This document shows positions 7,979-17,081 of a DNA stretch of 51,963 bases, in pieces (positions within the stretch are counted from its first letter, which is position 1; every line of letters starts with the position of its first letter). This DNA comes from Roseovarius lutimaris (GTDB lineage: Bacteria > Pseudomonadota > Alphaproteobacteria > Rhodobacterales > Rhodobacteraceae). The position numbers and the translations under genes are program-made. Under the pieces are notes generated by a model. The model was not told the origin of the DNA, searched no databases, and saw nothing but the letters and a program-made list of their open reading frames with translations. Location of the stretch: contig NZ_FOVP01000024.1 of assembly GCF_900115165.1 (NCBI RefSeq), forward strand, positions 1 through 51,963. The letters are read 5' to 3'.

Positions 7979-9022
7979 TCAGGCGCGTGGATCAAGCAGT
8001 TTGGCGAGAATCCGGTTGCGGGTGATCTGGCCGATGACTTTGCCCTCATCGCTTACGCCGACGGGTTTGTCGTGGCCCTGGGCCTGTTCCATCACCTGTT
8101 GAATGGTGGCGTCGGGGCCAACGCAGTGGTCAGGCGTGCCGCTGGTGGGTTCCATCACGTCACGTGCGCAAAGCACGCCGAGGGGGTTCATATGGGCGAC
8201 GAATTCGGCCACATAGCCGGTTGCGGGGTTGGTGAAGATATCCTGCGGGGTGCCGCATTGTACGATCCGCCCGCCTTCCATTATGGCGATCCGGTCACCG
8301 AGTTTGAAGGCTTCGTCGAGGTCGTGGCTGACGAAGATGATCGAGCGCCCGAGGGTTTTTTGCAGGTCGAGCAATTCATCCTGAAGGTGGCTTCGGATCA
8401 GGGGGTCGAGCGCGGAAAACGGCTCGTCCATCAAGAGGATAGGGGCGTCGGTGGCAAAGGCGCGGGCCAGGCCGACGCGTTGCTGCATTCCGCCCGAAAG
8501 TTCGCCCACCTTGCGGTCGGCCCAGTCCGAGAGGCTGACGAGGTCAAGCTGTTTTTGCACGCGGGTTTCGCGCTCGGGTTTGGGCAGGCCGGCCAGTTCC
8601 AGCCCGAGGCCGACATTCTCGCGTACAGAGCGCCAGGGCAGCAGGCCGAATTGCTGAAACACCATCGCGACGTGATGCTGACGCAACCGGCGCAGGGTGG
8701 GCGCGTCGGCGCCGGTCACATCGACCATCTGCTCGCCGTCAAAGATCTCGACCTTGCCGCGCGCCACCGGATTGAGGCCGTTTACGGCGCGCAACAGTGT
8801 TGATTTGCCAGAGCCGGACAGCCCCATCAGCACAAGGATTTCGCCGGGCGCGACCGAGAGGCTGCAATCATGCACGCCCAGCACCTGGCCGGTCTGGGTC
8901 TGGATTTCGCTGCGCGTCATGCCGCGATCCATGAGGGGCAAAGCCGTCTGCGGCGTGTCGCCAAAGACAATCGAGACGTTCTGGAAATCGACGATGGTCT
9001 GGGTGTCGGCTGCCCTGGTCAT
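7979..9022 (-). CDS. choV: choline/betaine ABC transporter ATP-binding protein ChoV
   Basis: A 347-residue ATPase of the ProV/ChoV type. It has Walker A (GLSGSGKSTLL), Q-loop (FQQFGLLPWRSV), signature (LSGGMQQRVGLARAF), Walker B (ILLMDEPFSALD) and H-loop (VSHDLDEA). A C-terminal CBS-like regulatory segment follows (about 285-340). It powers uptake of choline or related quaternary amines through the permease encoded just upstream, with which it overlaps by 4 nt (ATGA at 9019-9022). It is the last gene of choX-choW-choV. Proximity to betI/betC/betA supports choline over proline betaine. Confidence 0.93.
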   Translation of the reverse strand: MTRAADTQTIVDFQNVSIVFGDTPQTALPLMDRGMTRSEIQTQTGQVLGVHDCSLSVAPGEILVLMGLSGSGKSTLLRAVNGLNPVARGKVEIFDGEQMVDVTGADAPTLRRLRQHHVAMVFQQFGLLPWRSVRENVGLGLELAGLPKPERETRVQKQLDLVSLSDWADRKVGELSGGMQQRVGLARAFATDAPILLMDEPFSALDPLIRSHLQDELLDLQKTLGRSIIFVSHDLDEAFKLGDRIAIMEGGRIVQCGTPQDIFTNPATGYVAEFVAHMNPLGVLCARDVMEPTSGTPDHCVGPDATIQQVMEQAQGHDKPVGVSDEGKVIGQITRNRILAKLLDPRA

Positions 9023-9855
9023 TTGCGCTCTCCCATCCGCAGCATGCGGTCCAGGACGATGGCGACGACCACGATCATCAGCCCGGATTCAAAGCCAAGC
9101 GCGATGTTGACCGTGTTGATCGCGCGCAGAACCGGCACGCCAAGCCCGTCGGCGCCGACAAGCGCGCCGATCACCACCATCGAGAGCGACAGCATGATCG
9201 TCTGGTTCAGCCCGGCCATGATCTGGGGCAGGGCATAGAGCAGTTCGACCTTGAACAGGGTCTGGCGCGCGGTGGCGCCAAAGGCCTGCGCGGCCTCAAG
9301 CAGGGGTTTGGGCGTGGACGAAATGCCGAGATGCGTCAGGCGGATCGGCGCGGGCACCACGAAGATCACCGTTGCGATCAGGCCGGGCACCATGCCGATG
9401 CCGAAAAACACGATGGCCGGGATCAGATAGACAAACGGCGGCAGCGTCTGCATCAGGTCGAGCACCGGGCGCAGCCAGTCGTAAAGGCGTGGGCGGTGCG
9501 CGGCGGCGATGCCGATGGGCACGCCGATCACCATGCAGAAGATACAGGACGACAGCACCAGCGTCAGGCTTTCGGTGGTTTCCTCCCAATAGTCCTGATT
9601 GTGGATGAAGAGAAAGCCGAGAAACACGAAGAGGCAGGTCTTCCAGTTGCGTTGCAGCATCCAGGTGAGGCCGACGAAAATCGCCATGATCACAAGCGGA
9701 TGCGGCGTCTGAAGCAGCCAGAGAAAGCCGTCGATCAGCCCCTCCATCAGGGCCGAGAGCATGTCAAAGAACCACGCGGCGTTGTCCTGAAGCCAAAGGA
9801 AAAACCGTTCGGCGGCCTCGCCGACGGGGATTTTATGATCGCTGAGCCAGTCCAT
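9019..9855 (-). CDS. choW: choline ABC transporter permease ChoW
   Basis: A 278-residue inner-membrane permease of the ProW/ChoW type. An N-terminal amphipathic region and first helices (about 60-95) precede the binding-protein-dependent transport domain (about 95-270), with the EAA-like loop around EAAQAFGATARQTLFKVELL. It forms the channel for the ChoX-delivered substrate. The gene is 102 nt downstream of choX, separated by a strong stem-loop, and is coupled to choV by overlap. Confidence 0.92.
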   Translation of the reverse strand: MDWLSDHKIPVGEAAERFFLWLQDNAAWFFDMLSALMEGLIDGFLWLLQTPHPLVIMAIFVGLTWMLQRNWKTCLFVFLGFLFIHNQDYWEETTESLTLVLSSCIFCMVIGVPIGIAAAHRPRLYDWLRPVLDLMQTLPPFVYLIPAIVFFGIGMVPGLIATVIFVVPAPIRLTHLGISSTPKPLLEAAQAFGATARQTLFKVELLYALPQIMAGLNQTIMLSLSMVVIGALVGADGLGVPVLRAINTVNIALGFESGLMIVVVAIVLDRMLRMGERK

Positions 9856-9906
9856 GGGCGCGCCCTTGTTCCTCTAGGGTGGTTGGGGCAGGCGCGCGGG
9901 CCTGCG

Positions 9907-9940
9907 GGTCTGCCCCGTCCGGTGAGGGGCGGGGCAGACC
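9907..9940 (-). promoter_or_regulatory. intercistronic stem-loop between choX and choW
   Basis: GGTCTGCCCCG (9907-9917) and CGGGGCAGACC (9930-9940) form a perfect 11-bp stem with a 12-nt loop. There is no T-run. Such hairpins after a binding-protein gene usually stabilise the upstream message, giving more ChoX than ChoW/ChoV. Confidence 0.6.
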
Positions 9941-9957
9941 GGGGTCAGGTCAGGCGA

Positions 9958-10884
9958 TCAGAGACCAAGCGCCGTTTTGACCGCCGCCATGGCATCGCCA
10001 CCATCGCGGGTGGTGACGCCGTCAAGCCAGGGGGCAAGCACGCCCGGGTTGGCGGCAAGCCATGCGGTTGCGGCCTCTTCGGGCTTTTCGCCGTCGTCAA
10101 GGATCGCGCCCATGATCTCGTTTTCCATGGCGAGGGTGAACGAGAGGTTTTGCAACAGCTTGCCCACATTGGGGCATTCCGCCACATAGCCCGCGCGGGT
10201 GTTGGTATAGACCGTCGCGCCGCCAAGATCGGGGCCGAACCACTCGTCACCGCCGGTGAGATAGGTCATGTCGTGATTGGCGTTCATCGGGTGCGGTTCC
10301 CAGCCGAGAAAGACAATCGGCTCTTCGCGGCGATCGGCGCGGCTGACCTGCGCCAGCATGCCTTGTTCAGAGCTTTCCTTGACGTCAAACTCTTTCAGGC
10401 CAAACGCATCGGCCGCGATCATATCCATGATCAGGCGGTTGCCGTCATTGCCCGGCTCGATGCCGTAGATGGTCGCGTCGAGGGCATCGGCCTGCGCGGC
10501 AATGCTCTCAAAGCTGGTGATGCCAAGCGCCGCGCCGGCGGCATTGGTGGCAAGCGTGTATTTCGCGCCTTCCAGATTCGCGCGCACAGTGTCAACCGTG
10601 CCGGCCTCGCGGTAGGGGGCAATGTCGCCTTCCATGGTGGGCATCCAGTTGCCCAGAAAGACGTCGATATCGCCCTTGGCCATCGAGGTATACGTCACGG
10701 GCACCGACAGAACCTTGATGTCGGGCTCATAGCCAAGCGCGCGCAGCACCTCGGTGGTGGCGGCGGTGGTGGCGGTGATATCGGTCCAGCCGACATCGGC
10801 AAAGACCACCTCGTCGCAATTGGCAAGGGCGGGGCCGGTGGCCACGGCTAGGGCCATGGCGGAAAGCGTTGGTTTGAGGGTCAT
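9958..10884 (-). CDS. choX: choline ABC transporter substrate-binding protein ChoX
   Basis: A 308-residue periplasmic binding protein of the OpuAC/ChoX family. A signal peptide (MTLKPTLSAMALAVATGPALA) ends before NCDEVVFADVGWTD, the mature start. Conserved GNWMPTMEGD and FLGWEPHPMN contain aromatic residues of the choline cage family. ATG 10884 was chosen because it gives a clean signal peptide; the in-frame start at 10932 would put a polar 16-residue tag in front. First gene of choXWV. A strong terminator-like hairpin separates it from the binding-protein gene upstream, so it likely has its own promoter in 10885-10910 or relies on read-through. Confidence 0.92.
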   Translation of the reverse strand: MTLKPTLSAMALAVATGPALANCDEVVFADVGWTDITATTAATTEVLRALGYEPDIKVLSVPVTYTSMAKGDIDVFLGNWMPTMEGDIAPYREAGTVDTVRANLEGAKYTLATNAAGAALGITSFESIAAQADALDATIYGIEPGNDGNRLIMDMIAADAFGLKEFDVKESSEQGMLAQVSRADRREEPIVFLGWEPHPMNANHDMTYLTGGDEWFGPDLGGATVYTNTRAGYVAECPNVGKLLQNLSFTLAMENEIMGAILDDGEKPEEAATAWLAANPGVLAPWLDGVTTRDGGDAMAAVKTALGL

Positions 10885-10911
10885 AATGACAGTCTTTCTT
10901 GTTCGGTGTGT

Positions 10912-10954
10912 CGAAAAAGGGGCCCGGAGCATGGTCTGCGCCCGGGCCCCCGTT
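10912..10954 (-). terminator. GC-rich hairpin terminator after the family-5 binding protein
   Basis: GGGGCCCGG (10919-10927) and CCGGGCCCC (10942-10950) pair perfectly. On the minus strand the stem is followed by CTTTTTCG. A T-run also flanks the plus-strand side, so it could work both ways. It ends the gene at 10974-12530. Confidence 0.75.
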
Positions 10955-10973
10955 TTTCATGCCGTGGCGAGGG

Positions 10974-12530
10974 TTACGCGAACCACCAGCGCTCAATGAA
11001 CCGCATGCCATCCACATCCCAGTTCGAGCCCATCTGCTCGGTATGGGCGATCTTGGTCGAGTTGCCGAAGACATAGTTGGCAAACATCGGAACGACAACA
11101 CCGCCATCGCTGCTACAGATTGCCTGCATTTCGTAATACATCTCGCGGCGCTTGGCCTCGTCAAGTTCCGAGCGGGCCTTGACCATAAGCTCATCAAAGC
11201 GGTCATTGCACCAGAAGCTGTCATTCCAGGATGCGCCGCATTGATAGGCGGTCGAGAACATCTGATCCTCGACAGAGCGGCCCGACCAATAGACCGCTGT
11301 AAAGGGTTTCTTCATCCAGACATCGGACCAATAGCCGTCATTGGGTTCGCGCACGGCCTTGAGGTTGATCCCGCAGGCCGCCGCCGAGTTCTGATAGAGC
11401 ACAGCCGCATCGACCGCCCCGACAAAGGCCGCATCCGCCGCCGAAAGGGCGACATCGACGCTTTCAAGTCCAGCCAATTTGAGGTGGTATTTTGCCTTGT
11501 CAGGATCATAGGCGGTCTGTTCGAGATCCTTGTTGTAGAACCGCTGCCCCTGACCGATGGGATGGTCATTGCCGACAGAGCCATAGCCGAACAGGATCTT
11601 GTCGACCAGTTCCTTGCGGTTGACGCCGAATTTCAGGGCATGGCGCACATGCACGTTGCTATAGGGCTCTGCGCGGGTATCCATGGCAAAAGTGTAATGT
11701 TGCGTGCCCGCGACCGAGTTGATCTGAATGTCGGGGCGGCGCGCCAGAAGGCCCACGGTCTTGAGGTCAAGCCGGTCGGCCATGTCCACGTCCCCCGAGA
11801 CAAGCGCGGTGGTGCGGGCGTTCTGGTCAACGATGGCGATGATCTCGGCGCTGTCGAACCAGGCAACGTCGCTGCGCCAGTGGTTGGCATTACGTTCAAC
11901 GGAGTATGAAACACCGGGTTGAAAATCCTTGAGGACATAGCTGCCGCAGCCGTCGCCGGATTTCCAGTCGATGCTGTCACCCTCGGCCTTGCAGATCGTC
12001 AGGTGATAATCGCTCAGGATGAAGGGGAAGTCGGCGTTGCCGCCATCAAGGGTAAAGACAACCGTGTCGCTGCCTTCTGTGGTGATGTCCTGAATCGGGG
12101 CCACGATCGGACCAGCTGCCGAGGTTGACCCCTCACCGCGGTGGAAGTTGATCGAATTGACCACGTCCTCAAGTGTGAGTTCCTTGCCCGAGTGAAAGGT
12201 CACGCCCTTGCGGATCTTGAAGCGCCAGACCGAGGCATCGTCGGACGCCTCCCAGCTTTCGGCCAGTTCGGGGACAAGCGCGCCCTCATTCGTGACCTCG
12301 GTGAGGCGACCGTGAATCGCGAAGGACAGCGAGGTGGAAAAGCTGTTTTCATAGGTGCCGGGGTTCAGCGTGTCGGTGGTCTGGCCATGACCGATAGCGG
12401 CCCGAAGGTGCCCGCCACGTTTCGGCGCGGCCATTGCGCCGCCCATTGGCAACGAGGCGGCAAGTGCAGTGGCGGCTGTGGTCGCGAGAAATCCGCGGCG
12501 GTTCAGCCGACCGGTGTTGATGAGTGTCAT
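10974..12530 (-). CDS. Family-5 ABC solute-binding protein (peptide/opine type), Tat-exported
   Basis: A 518-residue SBP_bac_5 protein. The N-terminus NRRGFLATTAATALA (Arg11-Arg12) with an A-rich stretch is a Tat signal. The family body follows, with ELAESWEASDD, VWRFKIRKGVTFHSGKELT and the C-terminal lobe. Family members bind di/oligopeptides, nickel, or other solutes for ABC import. No permease or ATPase of the peptide type is encoded in this window, so it is an orphan subunit, or serves a transporter elsewhere. It is divergent from betI and sits beside choX, so a choline-related or osmolyte substrate is possible but unproven. Confidence 0.88.
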   Translation of the reverse strand: MTLINTGRLNRRGFLATTAATALAASLPMGGAMAAPKRGGHLRAAIGHGQTTDTLNPGTYENSFSTSLSFAIHGRLTEVTNEGALVPELAESWEASDDASVWRFKIRKGVTFHSGKELTLEDVVNSINFHRGEGSTSAAGPIVAPIQDITTEGSDTVVFTLDGGNADFPFILSDYHLTICKAEGDSIDWKSGDGCGSYVLKDFQPGVSYSVERNANHWRSDVAWFDSAEIIAIVDQNARTTALVSGDVDMADRLDLKTVGLLARRPDIQINSVAGTQHYTFAMDTRAEPYSNVHVRHALKFGVNRKELVDKILFGYGSVGNDHPIGQGQRFYNKDLEQTAYDPDKAKYHLKLAGLESVDVALSAADAAFVGAVDAAVLYQNSAAACGINLKAVREPNDGYWSDVWMKKPFTAVYWSGRSVEDQMFSTAYQCGASWNDSFWCNDRFDELMVKARSELDEAKRREMYYEMQAICSSDGGVVVPMFANYVFGNSTKIAHTEQMGSNWDVDGMRFIERWWFA

Positions 12531-12723
12531 TTATGGTCTCTCCCTTTGGTTTTTGTTTTTGCCCGGCCCTCAGTGCCGACAGGCGGCAGGGTCGCGGGTA
12601 TCTTCGGTCGTGCGATCAAATCGGCCCGACAGATGTTTGCTACCTAACAAGGCTAATATAACGGCGCTGTGAATTACAACGCTATTCTGGTCCGGGTGGG
12701 TGTGGTCCTTTGGGTGGATTTTT

Positions 12724-12743
12724 ATTGATTGACGAGTCAATTA
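12724..12743. promoter_or_regulatory. probable BetI operator
   Basis: ATTGATTGACGAGTCAATTA contains the perfect dyad TTGAC-GA-GTCAA (12729-12740). It lies about 45 nt before the betI start and between two divergent genes. TetR-family BetI proteins bind ATTGA/TCAAT-type dyads in bet promoters, so autoregulation is likely. Confidence 0.6.
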
Positions 12744-12787
12744 AACACGATTAGGCCAATATGGCAAGATTTCACCGGAGGATGACA

Positions 12788-13375
12788 ATGCCCAAGCTTG
12801 GGATGGAACCGATCCGGCGCTCCGCTCTGGTCGAGGCCACGATTTCCGAGATTGGCGCGCGCGGATCACTGGATGTGACCGTGGCCCAGATCGCGCGCCG
12901 GGCGGGCATGTCAAGCGCTCTGGCGCATCACTACTTTGGCTCAAAGGAACAGATGTTTGTTGCCGCGATGCGCCATATCCTTGCGATTTATGGCGCCGAG
13001 GTGCGCGGTGCGCTGTTGATGACCCGCAGCCCCCGTCAACGCATCGAGGCGATTATCCGCGCCAGCTTTACGCCCGCGCAATTCAGGCCCGAAATGGTCT
13101 CGGCCTGGCTGAATTTTTATGTTCAGGCGCAGCGTTCTGACGATGCCCGCCGTCTGCTCCATATCTATCAGCGGCGGCTGCGCTCAAACCTGCACGATGC
13201 GTTTCGCCGTCTTGATCCTGCTCAGGCACGCACCCTGACGCGTGGATTGGCGGCGATGATTGACGGCATGTATATCCGTCAGGCTCTGCGCGAGGGCCCG
13301 ATGCCGCCCGCCGCCGCAGTCGATGTCCTGCTGCATTACCTCGACACAAGCCTGGCCCAAAAGGACAGCCAATGA
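12788..13375 (+). CDS. betI: TetR-family choline-responsive repressor BetI
   Basis: A 195-residue TetR-family protein. The start MPKLGMEPIRRSALVEAT matches the BetI N-terminus, and the HTH reads TVAQIARRAGMSSALAHHYF. ATG 12788 has GGAGG 8 nt upstream; an alternative ATG at 12761 would include that site inside the gene, so it was rejected. BetI represses bet genes and releases DNA on choline binding. It overlaps betC by ATGA at 13372-13375 and heads betI-betC-betA. Confidence 0.94.
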   Translation: MPKLGMEPIRRSALVEATISEIGARGSLDVTVAQIARRAGMSSALAHHYFGSKEQMFVAAMRHILAIYGAEVRGALLMTRSPRQRIEAIIRASFTPAQFRPEMVSAWLNFYVQAQRSDDARRLLHIYQRRLRSNLHDAFRRLDPAQARTLTRGLAAMIDGMYIRQALREGPMPPAAAVDVLLHYLDTSLAQKDSQ

Positions 13376-14880
13376 CTGCGCCGAATATCCTTATTTTCAT
13401 GGTGGATCAGCTGAATGGCACGCTGTTTCCCGACGGGCCGGCCGACTGGCTTCATGCGCCCAACCTCAAGGCGTTGGCGGCGCGCTCGACCCGGTTTGCC
13501 AATGCCTATACGGCCTCGCCGCTCTGTGCGCCGGGGCGGGCGAGCTTTATGTCCGGCCTTCTGCCCTCGCGCAGCCGGGTTTATGACAATGCGGCCGAAT
13601 TTGCCGCCGATATCCCGACCTATGCCCATCACCTGCGGCGCGCGGGCTATCAGACCTGCCTCTCGGGCAAGATGCATTTCGTCGGCCCCGATCAGATGCA
13701 CGGATTTGAGGAACGGCTGACCACCGATATCTATCCCGCCGATTTCGGCTGGACGCCGGATTATCGCAAGCCGGGCGAACGCATCGACTGGTGGTATCAC
13801 AACATGGGCTCGGTCACCGGCGCTGGTGTGGCCGAGATTTCCAACCAGATGGAATATGACGATGAGGTCGCCTATCATGCGCGCGCCAAAGTCTATAATC
13901 TGGCGCGCGGGCTTGATGCGCGGCCCTGGTGCCTGACGGTGAGTTTTACGCATCCGCATGATCCCTATGTGGCGCGCAAGAAATACTGGGATCTCTACGA
14001 GGAGTGCGAGCATCTTTTGCCCGAGGTGCCCGCGATGGATTACGCCGATCACGACGCGCATGCCAAACGCATCTTTGATGCCAACGACTGGCGCTCGTTT
14101 GACATCTCAGAAGAGGATATCCGCCGCTCGCGTCGCGCCTATTTCGCCAATATCAGCTATCTCGACGACAAGATCGGCGAGGTGCTTGAGGCGCTGGAGA
14201 CGACGCGCCAGGAGGCGGTGATCCTGTTTGTCAGCGATCACGGTGATATGCTGGGTGAACGCGGGCTCTGGTTCAAGATGTGCTTTTACGAAGGCTCGGC
14301 GCGGGTGCCGCTGATGATTGCGGCACCCGGCATGACGCCCGGAGTGGTCACCGATCCGGTGAGCAATATCGACGTCTGCCCGACGCTTTGCGATCTGGCG
14401 GGCGTCAGCATGGACGAAGTCATGCCCTGGACCGAGGGCCAAAGCCTTGTGCCACAGGGGCAGGGCATCGCGCGCAGCGCGCCCGTGGCGATGGAATATG
14501 CCGCCGAGGCCTCGCAAGCGCCGCTGGTCTCGCTGCGCTATGGCAAATGGAAATACAACCGCTGCACGCTCGACCCCGATCAGCTTTTCGATCTTGAGGC
14601 GGACCCGCATGAGCTTTGCAATCTGGCCGGGGATGCGGCCCACGCGGGTACATTGGCCCAGCTTCAGGCCAAGGCCGAGGCGCGGTGGAACCTGGAGGAC
14701 TTCGATGCGGCGGTGCGCGAAAGCCAGGCGCGCCGCTGGGTGGTTTACGAAGCGCTGCGCAAGGGCGGCTATTACCCTTGGGACTATCAACCGCTGCAAA
14801 AAGCCAGCGAACGCTACATGCGCAACCACATGGATCTTAACGTGCTTGAAGAAAACAAGCGCTTCCCCCGGGGCGAATGA
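13372..14880 (+). CDS. betC: choline-sulfatase BetC
   Basis: A 502-residue type I sulfatase that cleaves choline-O-sulfate to choline and sulfate. The sulfatase signature LCAPGRASFMSG places the formylglycine-forming Cys at residue 52 with Arg56; the metal ligands are in FMVDQLNG near the N-terminus and VSDHGDMLGERGLW. The C-terminal extension ending YMRNHMDLNVLEENKRFPRG is typical of choline-sulfatases. No signal peptide is visible, so it is cytoplasmic. The start overlaps the betI stop. An anaerobic or FGE-type maturase is needed but not encoded here. Confidence 0.94.
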   Translation: MTAPNILIFMVDQLNGTLFPDGPADWLHAPNLKALAARSTRFANAYTASPLCAPGRASFMSGLLPSRSRVYDNAAEFAADIPTYAHHLRRAGYQTCLSGKMHFVGPDQMHGFEERLTTDIYPADFGWTPDYRKPGERIDWWYHNMGSVTGAGVAEISNQMEYDDEVAYHARAKVYNLARGLDARPWCLTVSFTHPHDPYVARKKYWDLYEECEHLLPEVPAMDYADHDAHAKRIFDANDWRSFDISEEDIRRSRRAYFANISYLDDKIGEVLEALETTRQEAVILFVSDHGDMLGERGLWFKMCFYEGSARVPLMIAAPGMTPGVVTDPVSNIDVCPTLCDLAGVSMDEVMPWTEGQSLVPQGQGIARSAPVAMEYAAEASQAPLVSLRYGKWKYNRCTLDPDQLFDLEADPHELCNLAGDAAHAGTLAQLQAKAEARWNLEDFDAAVRESQARRWVVYEALRKGGYYPWDYQPLQKASERYMRNHMDLNVLEENKRFPRGE

Positions 14881-14881
14881 T

Positions 14882-14906
14882 CCTTTCACCATTCTGAAAA
14901 TACTCA
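14882..14906 (-). repeat. GGAGTATTT-type intergenic repeat module
   Basis: On the minus strand this reads TGAGTATTTTCAGAATGGTG then AAAGG, matching the end module of the composite repeats at 7950-7974 and 16971-16993 and, more loosely, 32081-32104. It fills the gap between betC and betA. The rest of 14907-15059 shows no feature beyond a GAAAGGAG site for betA. Confidence 0.55.
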
Positions 14907-15059
14907 GATTCCAACCTAAGACAGCTGCAATGACCTATCCGATTGAAACCAGACCCCACCTGTTTGTGATGGCCCGCCGCCCTGGCGCGACGCCCACCCA
15001 CCCACCCCGTCGCGCCAGGGCGGCGAGTGGCGCATGCGGCGCAGAAAGGAGATCGTGAC

Positions 15060-16718
15060 ATGGAAGCGGATTATGTCATCGTCGGCGCCGGAAGCGCAGG
15101 CTGCGCCATGGCCTATCGCCTCTCCGAGGCCGGGCATTCGGTGCTGGTGATCGAGCATGGCGGCACCGATGCGGGGCCATTCATTCAGATGCCCGGCGCG
15201 CTCAGCTATCCGATGAACATGGCGCGCTATGACTGGGGCTATCAGAGCGAGCCGGAACCGCATCTGGGCAACCGCCGTCTTGCCTGTCCGCGTGGCAAGG
15301 TTATTGGCGGCTCATCGAGCATCAACGGCATGGTCTATGTGCGCGGCCATGCCTGTGATTATGACCATTGGCGCGATCAGGGGGCCGACGGCTGGGGCTA
15401 CGGCGATGTGTTGCCTTATTTCAAGCGCATGGAAAGCTGGCACGGCGGCGGGCATGGCGGCGATCCGGGCTGGCGGGGCACCGATGGGCCGCTGCATGTC
15501 AGCCGGGGTCCGCGCGACAACCCTCTGACGCGTGCCTTTGTCGAGGCCGGTGCCCAGGCCGGATATCAGCGCACGGACGATTACAACGGCGAGCAGCAAG
15601 AGGGGGTCGGCCCGTTTGACATGACTGTCTGGCGGGGGCGGCGCTGGTCGGCGGCCAATGCCTATCTGCGCCCGGCCCTGAAGCGCGACAATTGCAATCT
15701 GATCCGCGCTCTGGTGACGCGCGTGATCATCGAAGAGGGCCGCGCGGTCGGGGTCGAGACGCTCCGCAAGGGGCGGCGAGAGGTTGTGCGCGCCCGTGCC
15801 GAGGTGATCCTTGCGGCTTCGTCGATCAATTCGCCCAAGCTTTTGATGGTGTCCGGCGTCGGTCCGGGGGCGCATCTGGCCGAGCATGGCATTGCCGTCA
15901 AGGCCGATCGCCCCGGTGTCGGGCAGAATCTGCAGGATCACCTGGAGCTTTATATCCAGATGGCCGCCAGCCAGCCGGTCAGTCTTTTCAAGTACTGGAA
16001 CCTGCTGGGCAAGGGGTTTGTCGGCGCGCGCTGGCTTTTGGGGCGCAGGGGGCTGGGCGCGAGCAACCAGTTTGAAAGCGGTGGCTTTATCCGCTCGGAT
16101 GCGGGCGTCAGCTATCCCGATATCCAATTTCATTTTCTGCCTATTGCGGTGCGTTATGACGGCAAGGCCGCCGCCGAAGGCCACGGGTTTCAGGCCCATG
16201 TCGGCCCGATGCGCAGTGCCTCGCGCGGGGCGGTCAGCCTGCGCAGCAATGATCCCTCGGATGCGCCGATGATCCGCTTCAACTACATGAGCCAGGAAAG
16301 CGACTGGATTGATTTTCGCAAATGCATCCGCCTCACCCGCGAGATTTTTGCGCAGGACGCCTTCAGGCCCTTTGTCAGCCATGAAATTCAGCCCGGCGCA
16401 GATGTGACCAGCGAGGCCGATATTGACAGCTTCATCCGCGCGCATGCCGAAAGCGCCTATCACCCCTGTGGCACCTGTCGGATGGGGCGCGCCGATGACC
16501 GGCACGCGGTTGTTGACCCACAGGGCCGGGTGATCGGGGTCGAGGCCCTGCGTGTTGCCGACAGCAGCATTTTCCCGCGCATCACCAATGGCAATCTCAA
16601 TGCGCCCTCAATCATGGTGGGAGAAAAGATTGCCGATCATGTGCTTGGCCGCGCGCCTCTGGCGTCGGAAAATGCAGAGCCCTGGATGCATCCCAACTGG
16701 CAAACGCAGCAACGCTAA
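15060..16718 (+). CDS. betA: choline dehydrogenase BetA (GMC oxidoreductase)
   Basis: A 552-residue FAD-dependent GMC oxidoreductase that oxidises choline to betaine aldehyde. The dinucleotide-binding motif is at the very N-terminus ([20 protein letters not shown]). The GMC signature [18 protein letters not shown] is near residues 80-97. The C-terminal [11 protein letters not shown] and [16 protein letters not shown] contain the catalytic His/Asn region. ATG 15060 follows GAAAGGAG; the in-frame start at 15027 is less likely. Betaine aldehyde dehydrogenase (betB), usually in the same cluster, is not present next to it. Confidence 0.95.
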   Translation: MEADYVIVGAGSAGCAMAYRLSEAGHSVLVIEHGGTDAGPFIQMPGALSYPMNMARYDWGYQSEPEPHLGNRRLACPRGKVIGGSSSINGMVYVRGHACDYDHWRDQGADGWGYGDVLPYFKRMESWHGGGHGGDPGWRGTDGPLHVSRGPRDNPLTRAFVEAGAQAGYQRTDDYNGEQQEGVGPFDMTVWRGRRWSAANAYLRPALKRDNCNLIRALVTRVIIEEGRAVGVETLRKGRREVVRARAEVILAASSINSPKLLMVSGVGPGAHLAEHGIAVKADRPGVGQNLQDHLELYIQMAASQPVSLFKYWNLLGKGFVGARWLLGRRGLGASNQFESGGFIRSDAGVSYPDIQFHFLPIAVRYDGKAAAEGHGFQAHVGPMRSASRGAVSLRSNDPSDAPMIRFNYMSQESDWIDFRKCIRLTREIFAQDAFRPFVSHEIQPGADVTSEADIDSFIRAHAESAYHPCGTCRMGRADDRHAVVDPQGRVIGVEALRVADSSIFPRITNGNLNAPSIMVGEKIADHVLGRAPLASENAEPWMHPNWQTQQR

Positions 16719-16778
16719 CGACGTTAACCCTGCGCGCGCCCGGCGGGTTGAATTTTGCTTGATGCCTCCCGATCCGGC

Positions 16779-16953
16779 CTGTGCGATCTAGGACAACATC
16801 AGCGGCAAGGGGCGCCGAATCTATTATATGCCGGGCCAGAAGGATTACGGCCGCACGTCGATCCGCACCTCAAGAGGTGAGCGCTGGTTCTGCTCTGAGG
16901 CGGCGGCGCGTGCGGCGGGGTGGCGGCGCGCCAAACGCCAGGTTTGCGCCGCG
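16779..16953 (+). pseudogene. C-terminal remnant of a thermonuclease-like protein (sunset-type tail)
   Basis: From 16792 one frame reads DNISGKGRRIYYMPGQKDYG and continues with SIRTSRGERWFCSEAAARAA and GWRRAKR. This resembles the short C-terminal domain (C-x-I-KGNIS...IYHxPG...ERWFCSEAEARAAGWRRA) of secreted SNase-like nucleases in proteobacteria. Just upstream TGCGATCTAGG looks like a decayed CDIKG with a TAG stop. No nuclease body is present, so only the tail survives. It lies in the 363-bp gap after betA. Confidence 0.6.
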
Positions 16954-16970
16954 CGGCGGGCGGTGGATTT

Positions 16971-16993
16971 GAGTATTTATGGAAAGATGAAAG
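16971..16993 (+). repeat. GAGTATTTATGGAAAGATGA repeat module
   Basis: A copy of the module seen at 7950-7974 and 14882-14906. It has no hairpin module in front, but a GC-rich run precedes it. Confidence 0.5.
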
Positions 16994-17081
16994 ACAGACT
17001 GGGCTTTTTGATCCGTATCAAAGAAGTCGCCTTGGTTGGCTTCTAGATTTAGGGCAAGCAAACAACGAGGAGAAATGCGCA

